The notes beneath the pieces were generated by a model. The model saw nothing but the letters and a program-made list of their open reading frames with translations, made no database searches and was not told the DNA's origin. Of a DNA stretch of 64,000 nt, positions 27,066 through 40,914 are shown piece by piece (position 1 is the stretch's first letter; each line of letters begins with the position of its first letter). The DNA comes from Epiperipatus broadwayi (lineage: Eukaryota; Onychophora; Udeonychophora; Euonychophora; Peripatidae), in the NCBI GenBank assembly GCA_028023455.1, contig JAQFVV010012498.1, positions 2,763,001 through 2,827,000 on the forward strand, read 5' to 3'. Position numbers and translations under genes: made by a program.

Positions 27066-30000
27066 AACCTAGTGTTATTGACATTTGGTTTACTTGGCAT
27101 TATTTCTGCAGGAAAACAATGCTATTCTTTAAAGAAATAAAAAGATAAAATAACAATAGTAATAATTGATTAATAAAGTATGCTATTCACTCACTTTGGC
27201 ATGTTTTGGGTGAATAACTAATAGATTTAATAACTCAATGTCATTTTTAAAGAGAGAACATGAATAATTTAATTGAGATATTAATAATTAGAGCAAATTA
27301 ATATGGTATAAAAGCTAAACAGTAATTGATTTTGGATGGGTAGAGGGGAGAGTGGATGAGTGTCTTATCATAAAGCACAATAACTTCTGGTAATTTCTTT
27401 TTGTAAAAAAGAAGAAAGAAAAAAATAAAAATAAAAAATATAATGTTTAAAGAATTATACATCACTGATTGTTAATTTAATGTATTTATTATTTTTTTTA
27501 TATTGTCAAATTACTTTGTAATCCAGGTAAATAATACTAAAACTATATGATTGTAATAGGTTTTTCCTTTCTTTTGTTTATGTTATAATCAAATGATTAT
27601 TTTTCTGGAAATGGTCGCTAAAGTAAAAAAAAAAAAAACAACAACAAAACGAAACAACCAATTTCATAATCAAGATCATTTTTTTTGAAAAATATAGTCT
27701 GCTTTTAGTTTTCAAGGAAGGAACAGTGCTGAAATTTGGTAACTCAATTTTTTCATTTTATTTTGCAGAAATAAATGTAATCAAAGTAAAATTTTAATAA
27801 TATAATGTGTGGCTAAATTTTTTTGATAAGATATCCTGATTTTCTTTGCCATCTCTCTATTTAAAGACCTTTTATACTTAAAAGTTTATTGTCTCACGCT
27901 AAAGTTCAAAAATGACAGATGTAACTAAAAGAGTCACGAAAAATTCTATTATATCTAAATTAAGGAAAAGAAGCGATTTCCAAAAGAATATTAATTATTT
28001 ATTAACTTTATGTCATTTATTGATATTTTCTTGGTATAGAAAGAAAAAAAAAATAATTGTAAGAAATATTTTGAAACCAAGGAAAATCAACTAGAAACAT
28101 TTCGTGCTCTTTCTCAATATTGTCTGCCTTTACAAGTAATGTAGTTACATACATTAAAATATGTTTTATTCACCAAGAATTGTCTGGAAATAATAATAAT
28201 GATAAATAAGATTAAATTATGCACCTGTATATTTTTTTTTTTTAAAAAAAATAAACTTTCTCAGAGTAAATATAGGAAAACCATATAGGGGCATTCTTAC
28301 GGAGAAGTTACCGTTAAAAAAAAAATTTATAATTCCTAAAGTATGAACAAAACCAAATATCTTAGTGACTTAATGATAAAAATAAATGATATATTATATT
28401 ATACATCAGTTGGAGTTATTAAAACTTCCTATACATGTAAATCAGCTGCAGTTATTATCAGAATAATCTCGGAAAAATTGCGCATTTTCGTCCATAAGTA
28501 AGCTAGCTAATAAGTATACGTATCATCAATAAAAAAAAATATTGTGTATGTTTATCGTCTATAGTCAAATATTCGTCTATGTTAGAAGTCTATTTTTTTT
28601 TCTATGGATCCCAAAATTGTAGCAGTTTAATTCAAGTAAGAATTAATCTTTAATTCTGCTATATGTTTCTTTACCTAATTTATTAAACGCACAAAATAAG
28701 AGAAAACTTTTATTTAAAGGAAATAATACCATGCGTTTATTGTTTTTAAACTTGCTTCGTGAAATACGACTGGATAAAGCTCTTCACCTGGACCAATTGC
28801 TCAACAGAAAAACATTTTCTAATGAGAGAGTATGCACTTGTTAATTAATGATTGTTTAAAACTAAGTTATAAATGATATGTATTTTTTTTTTATATCACA
28901 TAGATTAAAGTCTGTATGGTCAAGTGATATTTAATAGCCTTGTAATGACAAAGGTATGTTTTAATATAATTATTATAGGTTAAGTTGATATTTAACACGA
29001 AAAAAAAAAATCTATAAAATATGTTTTAATTATTACATACAATTGTAGGTAGAAATTTTGTATGTCAGATACGTAAAAGAAAAATATTTAAATATTTAAG
29101 GGGTAAAATAAATATTGAAAATTATCAGAAGTAACTAAAAAAAAAATACTATAACAAAATATTTCTTGTTAAAGTTTTGAAACGAATTTCTACTGTATTA
29201 ATTGAGGAATTTATTCCTAATTATTCTTAAATAACACATCCACTTTATATAGTTTAAGATAGTATGCTACCAACTATTTTGAATGTTCCTTTATTAAAAT
29301 TAAAATTATTATACTTTTATTCTATGATGTCCATTGATTTCAGATGTTGATCAAAATATACCCGGTAACATAAGTTTATTATAATCAGTGTATTTACTTA
29401 TCCTGCCCAGATATAGCATTAGTATAAACTTAATATTCGCATAGGTAATAATTATAATGTATTTATTTTGTGGGATGAAAAATGATCTCCCCAAAAGCTT
29501 TGTTTTCCATGAGAGGAAGATTTTAAATATAATGTTCGGGTATGTTTATAGCCCAAGTGATCGATTCTCATAGATAGGACAATCAAGAATTTATCTAGCA
29601 TTTAGTTAGCTTCATTCGTTTAAATCACAGGAGAGGATTGTATTTGGTGTGTGTTCGTTGTATGCCCAAGTAAGAGGCAAGAAACCACCAAAATATTTTA
29701 ATGTAGTAGATTACTTTACAGACCTTCGTGGTTATTCCATATTCCTCATGAGAAAATAAAGGTAGCTCCACCATGGAAGGTGTTGATTATTGTGCTTAAT
29801 TTTGAAAGTTCGGGCAAGATAAACATTATATTGGAGGTGTTAGTTCCTCAAGATCCACTTTAGTATAAATAGTGTGTTAGTAACTAGGATCAATATCTGT
29901 ATTGTGCTGATAAATATTGCTAGTATTTGACAAGTAAATCAATGGAGAAAGTAATTAAAATTGCATAATTTAAAATGCTTATTTACTGAAGGAATATTCA

Positions 30001-31402
30001 AATGCAATATTTAATTCTGGTTAGTAATTAAATAATACTCATATTTAAAATTATACGTATGAATAAAATTTGTATCGTAACTTAAGTTAGCATTAAGTTA
30101 AATGTAAGATGGTAAGTGTAACTTCTGATAGCTGGCCTATAATTAGAATAGGTTATCCCATTAAAGACCATAAATAAAGTAAATGTATTAGAAATAAATT
30201 TAATATTTTGCATATGGCATATGATTGGATTAATCATTTTTAAAAAAAAAAAAAAATGAAAAAAAAAAAGTTAGTCAATAATTTTGAATAAAAGCTTCTA
30301 CAAGGTTATCAAAATTTAATAAACAATGTATTGGTAATGAAATGTATTTTTAGTTAATCAATCCATATGATTGCATACAGGAGAAGTAGTAACCTCTAGT
30401 CCATAACCAAAAGAGTATACAGATTAATGTCAGTTATATTTTATATTTTTGTATTACTATGGGATTATTGAATAAATGTTCATATATTTTTTTTTTGTGA
30501 TAATAATAAATTATAGTCTTGTTAAAATTTGTTGTAGATTAATTTTTTTGTTTTTATATGCTAAATATAAGTGTTTGCACAATATTTGCAAAACCTTTTC
30601 TTGAGTCCGAAATCATTCCAAATTCTTAAAAACTTAATATACCAGATAAATAAAGTTAAGCAGATCGGAATATGTCATTATATTTTAGTTTAATGATAAT
30701 TATTTATGGAGTTGAAAACTTAAGACTAAACATTCACCTTTGTATAAAAAAAAATAAATTTATTCCCAAACCATTAACTTTGGTTGCACATTATTCCATT
30801 CCCATTTAGTTAAATTGTCTAAGTAATAAATATTAGTTATATTATTGTGTTGTCATGGATGATGGAAGGACACAAAAAGCACCCTTGTCTTTTTATTATT
30901 CTGACTGAGATTCTGAAAAAAAAAGGGCTGTGTTATTCAAAATTATACGTCATTATTGAATAGAATTATCATCTCTTTAAATAATATAGCAGTTGATATG
31001 AGAGATGAAGACACATTGAATTTAAGTAAAATAAATGTTTCCTATAGCTGACCAGAATGCCAGTCATATGCGACAACACAATACTGCTGAGCATTTCCTT
31101 ACATGAACCCTGAGATTAATATTATTATAATTATTCTTTAAATTAATAAGTGATCAATTATTGTTGTTATTACAATCGTGGCATGGCTTAAGAGAATTGA
31201 ATGTACAATTGTATTATATGAAAAGTATTTTGGATCATATTGGAAAATTAATGGATATGTTGCTTTTATTTTGGTTGCCTTAACAACAACCAGAAAAATT
31301 AGTGTCACAAGTGCAAATAAACTAAACTAATAAAAATATTGGGTTAGAAATAAAATAAATAAACTAAATAAAATTAAACTAAATAAATAATAGTGGGTTA
31401 GA
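27063..31402 (+). repeat. 5' LTR of element A (4.34 kb)
   Basis: Aligned base by base with 34616-38949, roughly 95 percent by eye. Its last about 640 bp match 39061-39717 even more closely. At 4.34 kb it is far longer than typical Gypsy LTRs. A 60-codon frame (27912-28094) has a partner in the other LTR (35463-35645), but most differences between the two change amino acids, so coding constraint is not supported. No promoter element can be assigned with confidence. Confidence 0.9.
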
Positions 31403-31404
31403 AA

Positions 31405-31426
31405 TGGTCGCCCAACTATAGGGGCC
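31405..31426 (+). promoter_or_regulatory. Primer binding site of element A
   Basis: TGGTCGCCCAACTATAGG and the following bases begin two bases after the 5' LTR end. Position and the TGG start fit a PBS complementary to a tRNA 3' CCA end. The core CCCAACTA is shared with the PBS of D, and CCAACT with that of B. I could not match it to a specific tRNA. Confidence 0.65.
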
Positions 31427-31954
31427 ATCGATGGCTATAGCTGGCCACGAGGAATTTACTAAACTTTTCTTGAAGTCAATATTAATATTGTTTGCACTTG
31501 AATGGATTAGTTATTCATTGATTAAAAATATTTGCCAATAATGAATTGTTTTAGCCATAAGATATTATCTTTTGCCACTGAAAAAAATAAATAATTAAGT
31601 TGTCAGTTTATGATGTTGTGGTCTGTAGGCAATTCCATAAAACACTGTAATGATTTTATCATTTATGATGATCTGTTTGTCTGGTCTTGTGATTAGCACT
31701 TATGCTATATTACATAATATCTAATGATATTTATATGGACCAAGAAGCATGTGAAAAAAAAAGCATATTTAGTAGTTAATGTTGGAGCTTTAGGGATATT
31801 AAATGTCAGAGCATAGTTTTTGGTGTAGATTGTTTTTGGTAGGAGAGGCATGGAGGCAGGATGTCTTGTCAATAATTTCTTATCGATAAATTTATTAATA
31901 GTTCATTGCTAATATTTCAGTACTGTTAAATACTAAAAGAGTTAGAATTTTAAT
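31427..31954 (+). other. Element A leader between PBS and gag
   Basis: About 530 bp of non-coding leader. No repeat, RNA gene or start-deciding motif is visible. Confidence 0.6.
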
Positions 31955-34127
31955 ATGAGTGAAAACAAAGATAATCAAAGTATTTCTGAGGATTTGGGAG
32001 GATCACAAGAGTTACAATCCCCTGATACACAGACTCCATATTTTAGTGTACAATTAAAAGAGGAAGGGGAAGATTTGGATATAGCTAACCCAGAAGAAGC
32101 CACAATAATAAAGGGAAAACATGAAAATGAGCCAGATCAATTAATGAGAAATACATTGGAGGAATTCTTGAAAAAATTAGAAAAATCAAATAGTGAATTA
32201 AAAAGTCAGATCCAAAACTCAAATAGTAAATTAGAACAATCAAATAGTGAATTAAAAAGTCAGATACAAAACTCAAATAGTGAATTAAAAAGTGAATTAA
32301 AAAAGTCAGATCCAAAACTCAAATAGTAAATTAGAACAATCAAATAGTGAATTAAAAAGTCAGATCCAAAATTTAAATATTAAATTAGAGAATCAAATGC
32401 AGGAGATCAAAGAGACATCTCAAAATCAAGTACAGGAGATAAAGGACTTAAGGGAAGATTTGAGAAATCATGTAGAAGAATCAAAATTGGCCTCTAAAAA
32501 GCTGGAAATAAGAATAAGGAAAGAGATTGAAACAAATTCTGAAAGGGCAGAAAATATGATTGAGGCTATCCAGCAGGACTTTAAAAGTCAATATATTGTA
32601 TTAAACAATGAAGTACAGGAAATAAGAAATTATCAAAAGGAAACAGTAGTATTTCAAAGAGAAGTTCAGGATAGAGTTGAATCTATTAAGGGAGAATTGG
32701 ACAGTGCTAGAAGTGAAGTTAGTAATTTGAAAGAGGAAATTAAAAATATAACTCTAGCACCTGACAATGCAGTGAAAGGATGTCAGAGCCAGATTACCAG
32801 ATTAATAGCTAAACTAGAAACTCAAGAGTTGACCCAATGTGAGATTAATCAAAATCTAGAAAGTGAGCTAAGTCAAGTTATGGGAAGAGTAGAAAATTTT
32901 AATGATATAATAAAGAGTAATGCACAGCTATTACATAATAATCTCCAAGATGAAATAAGGGAATTAATGACTCAGTGTGAGAGTAAAGTCTATCAAAGGT
33001 TAGAAGATAAATTCGGGATAGATAAAGATGAAACTATTAACCAATTGGAACAACAGATTAAACACTTAAATGTAGGCCTAAAAGATAGTTCAAAGAGAAT
33101 AGACTGTGAATGGCAGAACTATAAGTTAGAATTAGAGAGTTGAATGCAAGCTATAGACTATAATAGGGATAATTTTACAAAAAGTAAAAAAGTTGTTCAA
33201 AGTAAAGGTTTATCTGAAACTCAAGTAAGGGAAACAAATAATGGTCATAATAACCAAGTAATATCTGAGTTACATACGGTAATTAATTCAGTAGAATCAA
33301 TATACGATCCATTAAATGAGGCTAGAAGTAAAGTCATGCTAGAGCCAGAAAGTAATAGCTCCATGGCCTTAAAATTCTTAAAAATAAAATTTTTTAGAGG
33401 TGAATATCTGGAGAATCCACACGAGTATTTCCAGAATCTGGAGGAGTTATTCACCTTATGTCATTTATCTGAGATAGAAAAGATTGCTATTGCCGCTAAC
33501 CATTTGTGTGCAGCATCTAAAGACTGGTGGCAATCATTATTTGTTAAACCAGAAACATATGGAGACTTCAAATATCTTATGTTAGCCAGTTTTTGGGTGG
33601 AAGACCGCCAAGATAACCTGAAATATCAGATATCTCAGGAAAGATATCATGTAAATAAGGGTAGTTATACTCAGTTTTTCAGGAGTCAGGCCGTCAAATT
33701 GAAAACCTTGACAGCTTATCCTTTATCTGAGACACAAATTGTGCGAATAATTCGCCATAATCTGCTGAGGCATATAGAGCAGATCTTGATTGCTGCTGAC
33801 AGACATACCATAGAAGAGGTAGTAGAAATTTTAGATTCGTTAGAGACCAGCAATAGGAATATTGATAATAGAATTAGGGTAAATAGAGACACCCATCCGA
33901 TGGTGAGTAATATCAATTTCGCAGATAGGTCACATATGGGAAGGAGGAAGTTAGTTAGAGAAAAAGGATATTATAGGACGAATCCCTATGGTAGACAGAA
34001 TAGCCACCTCAGTAGGCCAACAGTTAAGAGTAGAATTCTGAATGAGAATCAGCCTTCTACTAGTGGTATCCCAACAATACCAAAGAAAAATATAAAAGGT
34101 AGTAAAAGTAGCGGGGCATTAAATTAA
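31955..34127 (+). pseudogene. gag of element A (broken)
   Basis: Gag packages the element RNA. The frame starts at ATG 31955. The first about 120 codons are acidic, then become a repeated coiled coil built of an 18-residue unit (SNSELKSQIQN plus SNSKLEQ). One extra A in a run near 32303 shifts the frame; reading then continues from 32304 in the third frame as a long coiled coil to an in-frame TGA at 33141-33143 and, in the same frame, to 34127. The capsid core lies at about 33370-33850, with motifs FFRGEY, KDWWQSLF, SFWVEDRQDN and LTAYPLSE. The C-terminus is basic; no CCHC zinc knuckle is seen. About 720 codons if unbroken. Confidence 0.88.
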
Positions 34128-34188
34128 AAAGGACCTCGCAGGAACGTTCCTCACTTCGGGGCCCTAATTTTTAAACATATGGGGAACA

Positions 34189-34489
34189 GCATAATGTAGA
34201 ATATGACCAAGCACTGGCCAGAATTAACCTTAAAAAGATGGGTGATAAACGCACTCATTATTCCAAAACCAGTCCACATCCTTTTAAAGTCCATGATTTT
34301 GTTTTAATTAGAACTCCCCATGTGAGTAATCTCCGGAAACATATGTTTAGAAAATTCATGTATCTTTATGAAGGCCCCTATGAAATTGTGAAACAAGTGG
34401 GTGAGAATGCCTTTTTGGTCTCAACCCCTGATGGAACAAGAGGTACCTATAATGCCCGAAGCTTACTACCATATCCCAAGCAAAATTAA
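34189..34489 (+). pseudogene. Integrase C-terminal remnant of element A
   Basis: From about 34189 the frame matches the end of B's integrase: NVEYDQAL against KIEYDNDL, then the GPY/F module with VLIRTP, FMYLYEGPYEI and VGENAFLV, ending at TAA near 34487. Everything from protease to the integrase catalytic core is missing. Just upstream (about 34135-34175) is an RRNVPHFG stretch that resembles CWNVPHCG at the gag-pol junction of B, so the deletion joins the start of pol directly to the integrase tail. There is no chromodomain after the module. Confidence 0.85.
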
Positions 34490-34600
34490 ATCCTTTAAAC
34501 TGTATTTATTGACATAAGAAAGAAGTAGGATATAAACTTAGTAATACCATAAGAAGTGTTAAAAAATGCATATATTATTTTATTTTTTATTTATTATAAC

Positions 34601-34610
34601 GGTGGGAGAA
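34601..34610 (+). promoter_or_regulatory. Polypurine tract of element A
   Basis: GGTGGGAGAA lies 5 bases before the 3' LTR start at 34616. Position and purine content fit the plus-strand primer. Confidence 0.7.
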
Positions 34611-37600
34611 TTAATTGTAACCTAGTGTTATTGACACTTGGTTTACTTGGCATTATTTCTGCAGGAAAACAATGCTATTCTTTAAAGAAATAAAAAGATA
34701 AAATAACAATAGTAATAATTGATTAATAAAGTATGCTATTCACTCACTTGGCAGGTTTTGGGTGAATAACTAATAGATTTAATAACTCAATGTCATTTTT
34801 AAAGAGAGAACATGAATAATTTAATTGAGATATTAATAATTAGAGCAAATTAATATGGTATAAAAGCTAAACAGTAATTGATTTTGGATGGGTAGAGAGG
34901 AGAGTGGATGAGTGTCTTATCATAAAGCACAATAACTTCTGGTAATTTCTTTTTGTAAAAAAAATAAAATAAGAAATATAATGTTTAAAGAATTATACAT
35001 CACTGATTGTTAATTTAATGTATTTATTATTTTTTTTATATTGTCAAATTACTTTGTAATCCAGGTAAATAATACTAAAACTATATGATTGTAATAGGTT
35101 TTTCCTTTCTTTTGTTTATGTTATAATCAAATGATTATTTTTCTGGAAGAGGTCGCTAAAGTAAAAAAAAAAAAAAACAACAACAAAATGAAACAACCAA
35201 TTTCATAATCAAGATCATTTTTTTTGAAAAAAAAATATATATATATAGTCTGCTTTTAGTTTTCAAGGAAGGAACAGTGCTGAAATTTGGTAACTCAATT
35301 TTTTCATTTTATTTTGCAGAAATAAATGTAATCAAAGTAAAATTTTAATAATATAATGTGTGGCTAAATTTTTTTTATAAGATATCCTGATTTTCTTTGC
35401 CATCTACCTATTTAAAGACCTTTTATACTTAAAAATTTATTGTCTCGCGCTAAAGTTCAAAAATGACAGATGTAACTAAAAGAGTCACGAAAAGTGTTAT
35501 TATGTCTAAATTAAGGAAGATAAATGATTTCCAAGAAAGAAATAATTATTTATTAACTTTATGTCATTTATTGATATTTTCTTGGTATAGAAAGAAAAAA
35601 AAAATAATTGAAAGAAATATTTTGAAACCAAGGAAAATCAACTAGAAACATTTCGCGCTCTTTCTCAATATTGTCTGCCTTTACAAGTAATGTAGTCACA
35701 TACGTTAAAATATGTTTTATTCACCAAGAATTGTCTGGAAATAATAATAATGATAAATAAGATTAAATTATGCACCTGTATATTTTTTTTTAAAAAAATA
35801 TAAAAAAAAAATATAAACTTTCTCAGAGTAAATATAGGAAAAGTTATATAGGGGCATTCTTACGGAGAAGTTACCGTTAAATTTTTTTTATAATTCCTAA
35901 AGTATGAACAAAAACAAATATCTTAGTGATTTAATGATAAAAATAAATGATATATTATATTATACATCAGTTGGAATTATTAAAACTTCATGTACAAGTA
36001 AATTGACTGCAGTTATTATCATAATAATCTCTTGGAAAATTGTGCATTTTCGTCCATAAGTAAGCTAGCTAATAAGTATACGTATCATCAATAAAAAAAA
36101 ATATTGTGTATGTTTATTGTCTATAGTCAAATATTCATCTATGTTAGAAGTCTATTTTTTTTCTTGGATCCCAAAATTGTAGTAGTTTAATTCAAGTAAG
36201 AATTAATCTTCAATTCTGCTATATGTTTCTTTGCCTAATTTATTAAATGCACAAAATAAGAGAAAACTTTTATTTAAAGGAAATAATACCATGCGTTTAT
36301 TGTTTTTAAACTTGCTTCGTGAAATACGACTGGATAAAGCTCTTCACCTGGACCAATTGCTCAACAGAAAAACATTTTCTAATGAGAGAGTATGCACTTG
36401 TTAATTAATGATTGTTTAAAACTAAGTTATAAATAATATGTATTTTTTTTTATATCACATAGATTAAAGTCTGTATGGTCAAGTGATATTTAATAGCCTT
36501 GTAATGACAAAGGTATGTTTTAATATAATTATTATAGGTTAAGTTGATATTTAACACGGAAAAAAAAAAAAAATCTATAAAATATGTTTTAATTATTACA
36601 TACAATTGTAGGTAGAAATTTTGTATGTTAGATACATAAAAGAAAAATATTTAGATATTTAAGGGGTAAAATAAATATTGAAAATTATCAGAAGTAACTA
36701 AAAAAAAAAAAATGCTATAAAAAAATATTTCTTGTTAAAGTTTTGAAACGAATTTATACTGTATTAATTGAGGAATTTATTCCTAATTATTCTTAAATAA
36801 CACATCCACTTTATTTAGTTTAAGATAGTATGCTACCAACTATTTTGAATGTTCCTTTATTAAAATTAAAATTATTATACTTTTATTCTATGATGTCCAT
36901 TGATTTCAGATGTTGATCAAAGTATACCCGGTAACATAAGTTTATTATAATCAGTGTATTTACTTATCCTGCCCAGATATAGCATTGGTATATGCTTAAT
37001 ATTCGCATAGGTAATAATTATAATGTATTTATTTTGTGGGATGAAAAATGATCTCCCCAAAAGCTTTGTTTTCCATGAGAGGAAGATTTTAAATATAATG
37101 TTTGGGTATGTTTATAGCCCAAGTGATCGATTCTCATAGATAGGACGACCAAGAATTTATCTAGCATTTAGTATGCTTCATTCGTTTAAATCCCAGGAGA
37201 GGATTGTATTTGGTGTGTGTTCGTTGTATGCCCAAGTAAGAGACAAGAAACCACCAAAATATTTTAATGTAGTAGATTACTTTACAGACCTTCGTGGTTA
37301 TTCCATACTCCTCATGTGAAAATAAAGATAACTCTACCATGGAAGGTGTTGATTATTGTGCTTAATTTTGAAAGTTCGGGCAAAATAAAGGTTATATTGG
37401 AGGTGTTAGTTCCTCAAGATCCACTTTAGTATAAATAGTGCATTAGTAACTAAGATCAATATCTGTATTGTGCTGCTAAATATTGCTAGTATTTGACAAG
37501 TAAATCAATGGAGAAAGTAATTAAAATTGTGTGGTTTTAAAATGCTTATTTACTGAAGAAATATTCAAATGCAATATTTAATTCTGGTTAGTAATTAAAT

Positions 37601-38951
37601 AATACTCATATTTAAAATTATACGTATGAATAAAATTTGTATCATAACTTAAGTTAGCATTAAGTTAAATGTAAGATGGTAAGTGTAACTTCTGATAACT
37701 GGCCTATAATTAGAATAGGTTATCCCATTAAAGACCATAGATAAAGTAAATGTATTAGAAATAAATCTAATATTTTGCGTATTGCATATGATGGGATTAA
37801 TCATTTAAAAAAAAAAAAATAGTTAGTCAATAATTTTGAATAAAAGCTTCTACAAGGTTACCAAAATGTAATAAACAATGTATTGGTAATGAAATGTACT
37901 TTTAGTTAATCAATCCATATGATTGCATACAGGAGAAGTAGTAACCTCTAGTCCATAACCAAAAGAGTATACAGATTACTGTCAGTCATATTTTATATTT
38001 TTGTATTACTATGGGATTATTGAATAAATGTTCACATATTTTTTTTTTTGTGATAATAATAAATTATAGTCTTGTCAATATTTGTTGTAGATTCATTTTT
38101 TTTGTATGCTAAATATAAGTGTATTTGCACAATATTTGCAAAACCTTTTCTTGAATCCGAAATCATTTCAAACTCTTAAAAACTTAATATACCAGATAGA
38201 TAAATTTAAGCAGATCTGAAGATTTAATTTTATTTTATTTTAATGAGAATTATTTATGGAGTTGCAAACTTCAGACTAAACATTTTTTTTGTGTGTGTAA
38301 AAATGAATTTATTCCCAAACCATTAACTTTGACTGCACATTATTCCATTCACATTTAGTTAAATTGTCTAAGTAATAAATCTTAGTTAAATTATTGTGTT
38401 GCCATGGATGATGGAAGGACACAAAAATCACCCTTGTCTTTTTATTATTCTGACTAAGATTCTGGATAAAGGGGCTGTATTATTCAAAATTGTATGTCAT
38501 TATTGAATATAATTATCATCTCTTTAGATAATATAGTAGTTGATATGAGAGATGAAGACACATTGAATTTAAGTAAAGTAAATGTTTCCTATAGCCGATC
38601 AGAATGCCAGTCATATGCGACAACACAATACAGTCGAGCATTTTCTTAAATTAAACAAAGAACCCTGAGATTAATATTATTATAATTATTCTTTAAATTA
38701 ATAAGTGATCAATTATTGTTGTTATTACAATCATGGCATGGCTTAAGAGAATTGATTGTACAATTGTATTATATGAAAAGTATTTTAGATCATATTGGAA
38801 AATTAATGGATATGTTGCTTTATTTTGGTTGCCTTAACAACAACCATGAAAATTTAGTGTCATGGGTAAAAAATAAAATAAAATAAACTAAAAATATAGC
38901 GAGTTAGAAATAAAATAAATTTCTAATAATTACGAAATATTGGGTTAGAAA

Positions 38952-38969
38952 TGGCCACCCAACTACAAG
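38952..38969 (+). promoter_or_regulatory. Displaced PBS copy inside the 3' LTR of element A
   Basis: TGGCCACCCAACTACAAG follows the first LTR end by two bases, exactly as the true PBS follows the 5' LTR at 31405. It differs from that PBS at four positions, all transitions. The match stops after about 18 bases, the length of tRNA normally copied in plus-strand strong-stop DNA. Confidence 0.7.
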
Positions 38970-39060
38970 TTTTTAAGAATTTGGAATGATTTCGAACTCA
39001 AGAAAAGGTTTTGCAAATATTGTGCAAACACTTATATTTAGCATATAAAAACAAAAAAAA
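38967..39060 (-). repeat. Inverted LTR fragment in the 3' LTR of element A
   Basis: This is the reverse complement of the LTR segment at about 30543-30632 of the 5' LTR (the copy near 38090-38180 is less similar). The left junction overlaps the PBS copy by AAG and the right junction lies in an A run, so both joins show microhomology. Confidence 0.8.
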
Positions 39061-39717
39061 TGAATTTATTCCCAAACCATTAACTTTGGTTGCACATTAT
39101 TCCATTCCCATTTAGTTAAATTGTCTAAGTAATAAATCTTAGTTATATTATTGTGTTGTCATGGATGATGGAAGGACACAAAAAGCACCCTTGTCTTTTT
39201 ATTATTCTGACTGAGATTCTGAAAAAAAAAAGGGCTGTGTTATTCAAAATTATACGTCATTATTGAATAGAATTATCATCTCTTTAAATAATATAGCAGT
39301 TGATATGAGAGATGAAGACACATTGAATTTAAGTAAAATAAATGTTTCCTATAGCCGACCAGAATGCCAGTCATATGCGACAACACAATACTGCCGAGCA
39401 TTTCCTTACATGAAACAAAGAACCCTGAGATTAATATTATTATAATTATTCTTTAAATTAATAAGTGATCAATTATTGTTGTTATTACAATCGTGGCATG
39501 GCTTAAGAGAATTGAATGTACAATTGTATTATATGAAAAGTATTTTGGATCATATTGGAAAATTAATGGATATGTTGCTTTTATTTTGGTTGCCTTAACA
39601 ACAACCAGAAAAAATAGTGTCACAAGTGCAAATAAACTAAACTAATAAAAATATTGGGTTAGAAATAAAATAAATAAACTAAATAAAATTAAACTAAATA
39701 AATAATAGTGGGTTAGA

Positions 39718-40914
<1,197 letters not shown>

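Larger units (their letters stand above)
27063..39717 (+). mobile_element. Element A: pol-deleted Gypsy-type LTR retrotransposon with giant LTRs, nested in B
   Basis: Direct repeats at 27063-31402 and from 34616 onward start TGTAACCTAGTGTTATTGAC and end ...GGGTTAGA. The internal region of about 3.2 kb has a PBS, a broken gag, the last about 100 codons of an integrase and a polypurine tract. Protease, RT, RNase H and most of integrase are missing, joined without obvious scar near 34175-34189. The element is flanked on both sides by (AT)n inside B's internal tail, on the opposite strand from B. It could have moved only with enzymes from a full-length relative. Confidence 0.9.
34616..39717 (+). 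repeat. 3' LTR of element A, rearranged (about 5.1 kb)
   Basis: 34616-38949 corresponds to a whole LTR ending GGGTTAGA. It is then followed by a PBS copy (38952-38969), an inverted LTR fragment (about 38967-39060) and a second copy of the last about 650 bp of the LTR (39061-39717) that ends against (AT)n. The second terminal copy matches the 5' LTR more closely than the first does. The extra about 770 bp make this LTR longer than its partner. Confidence 0.85.
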
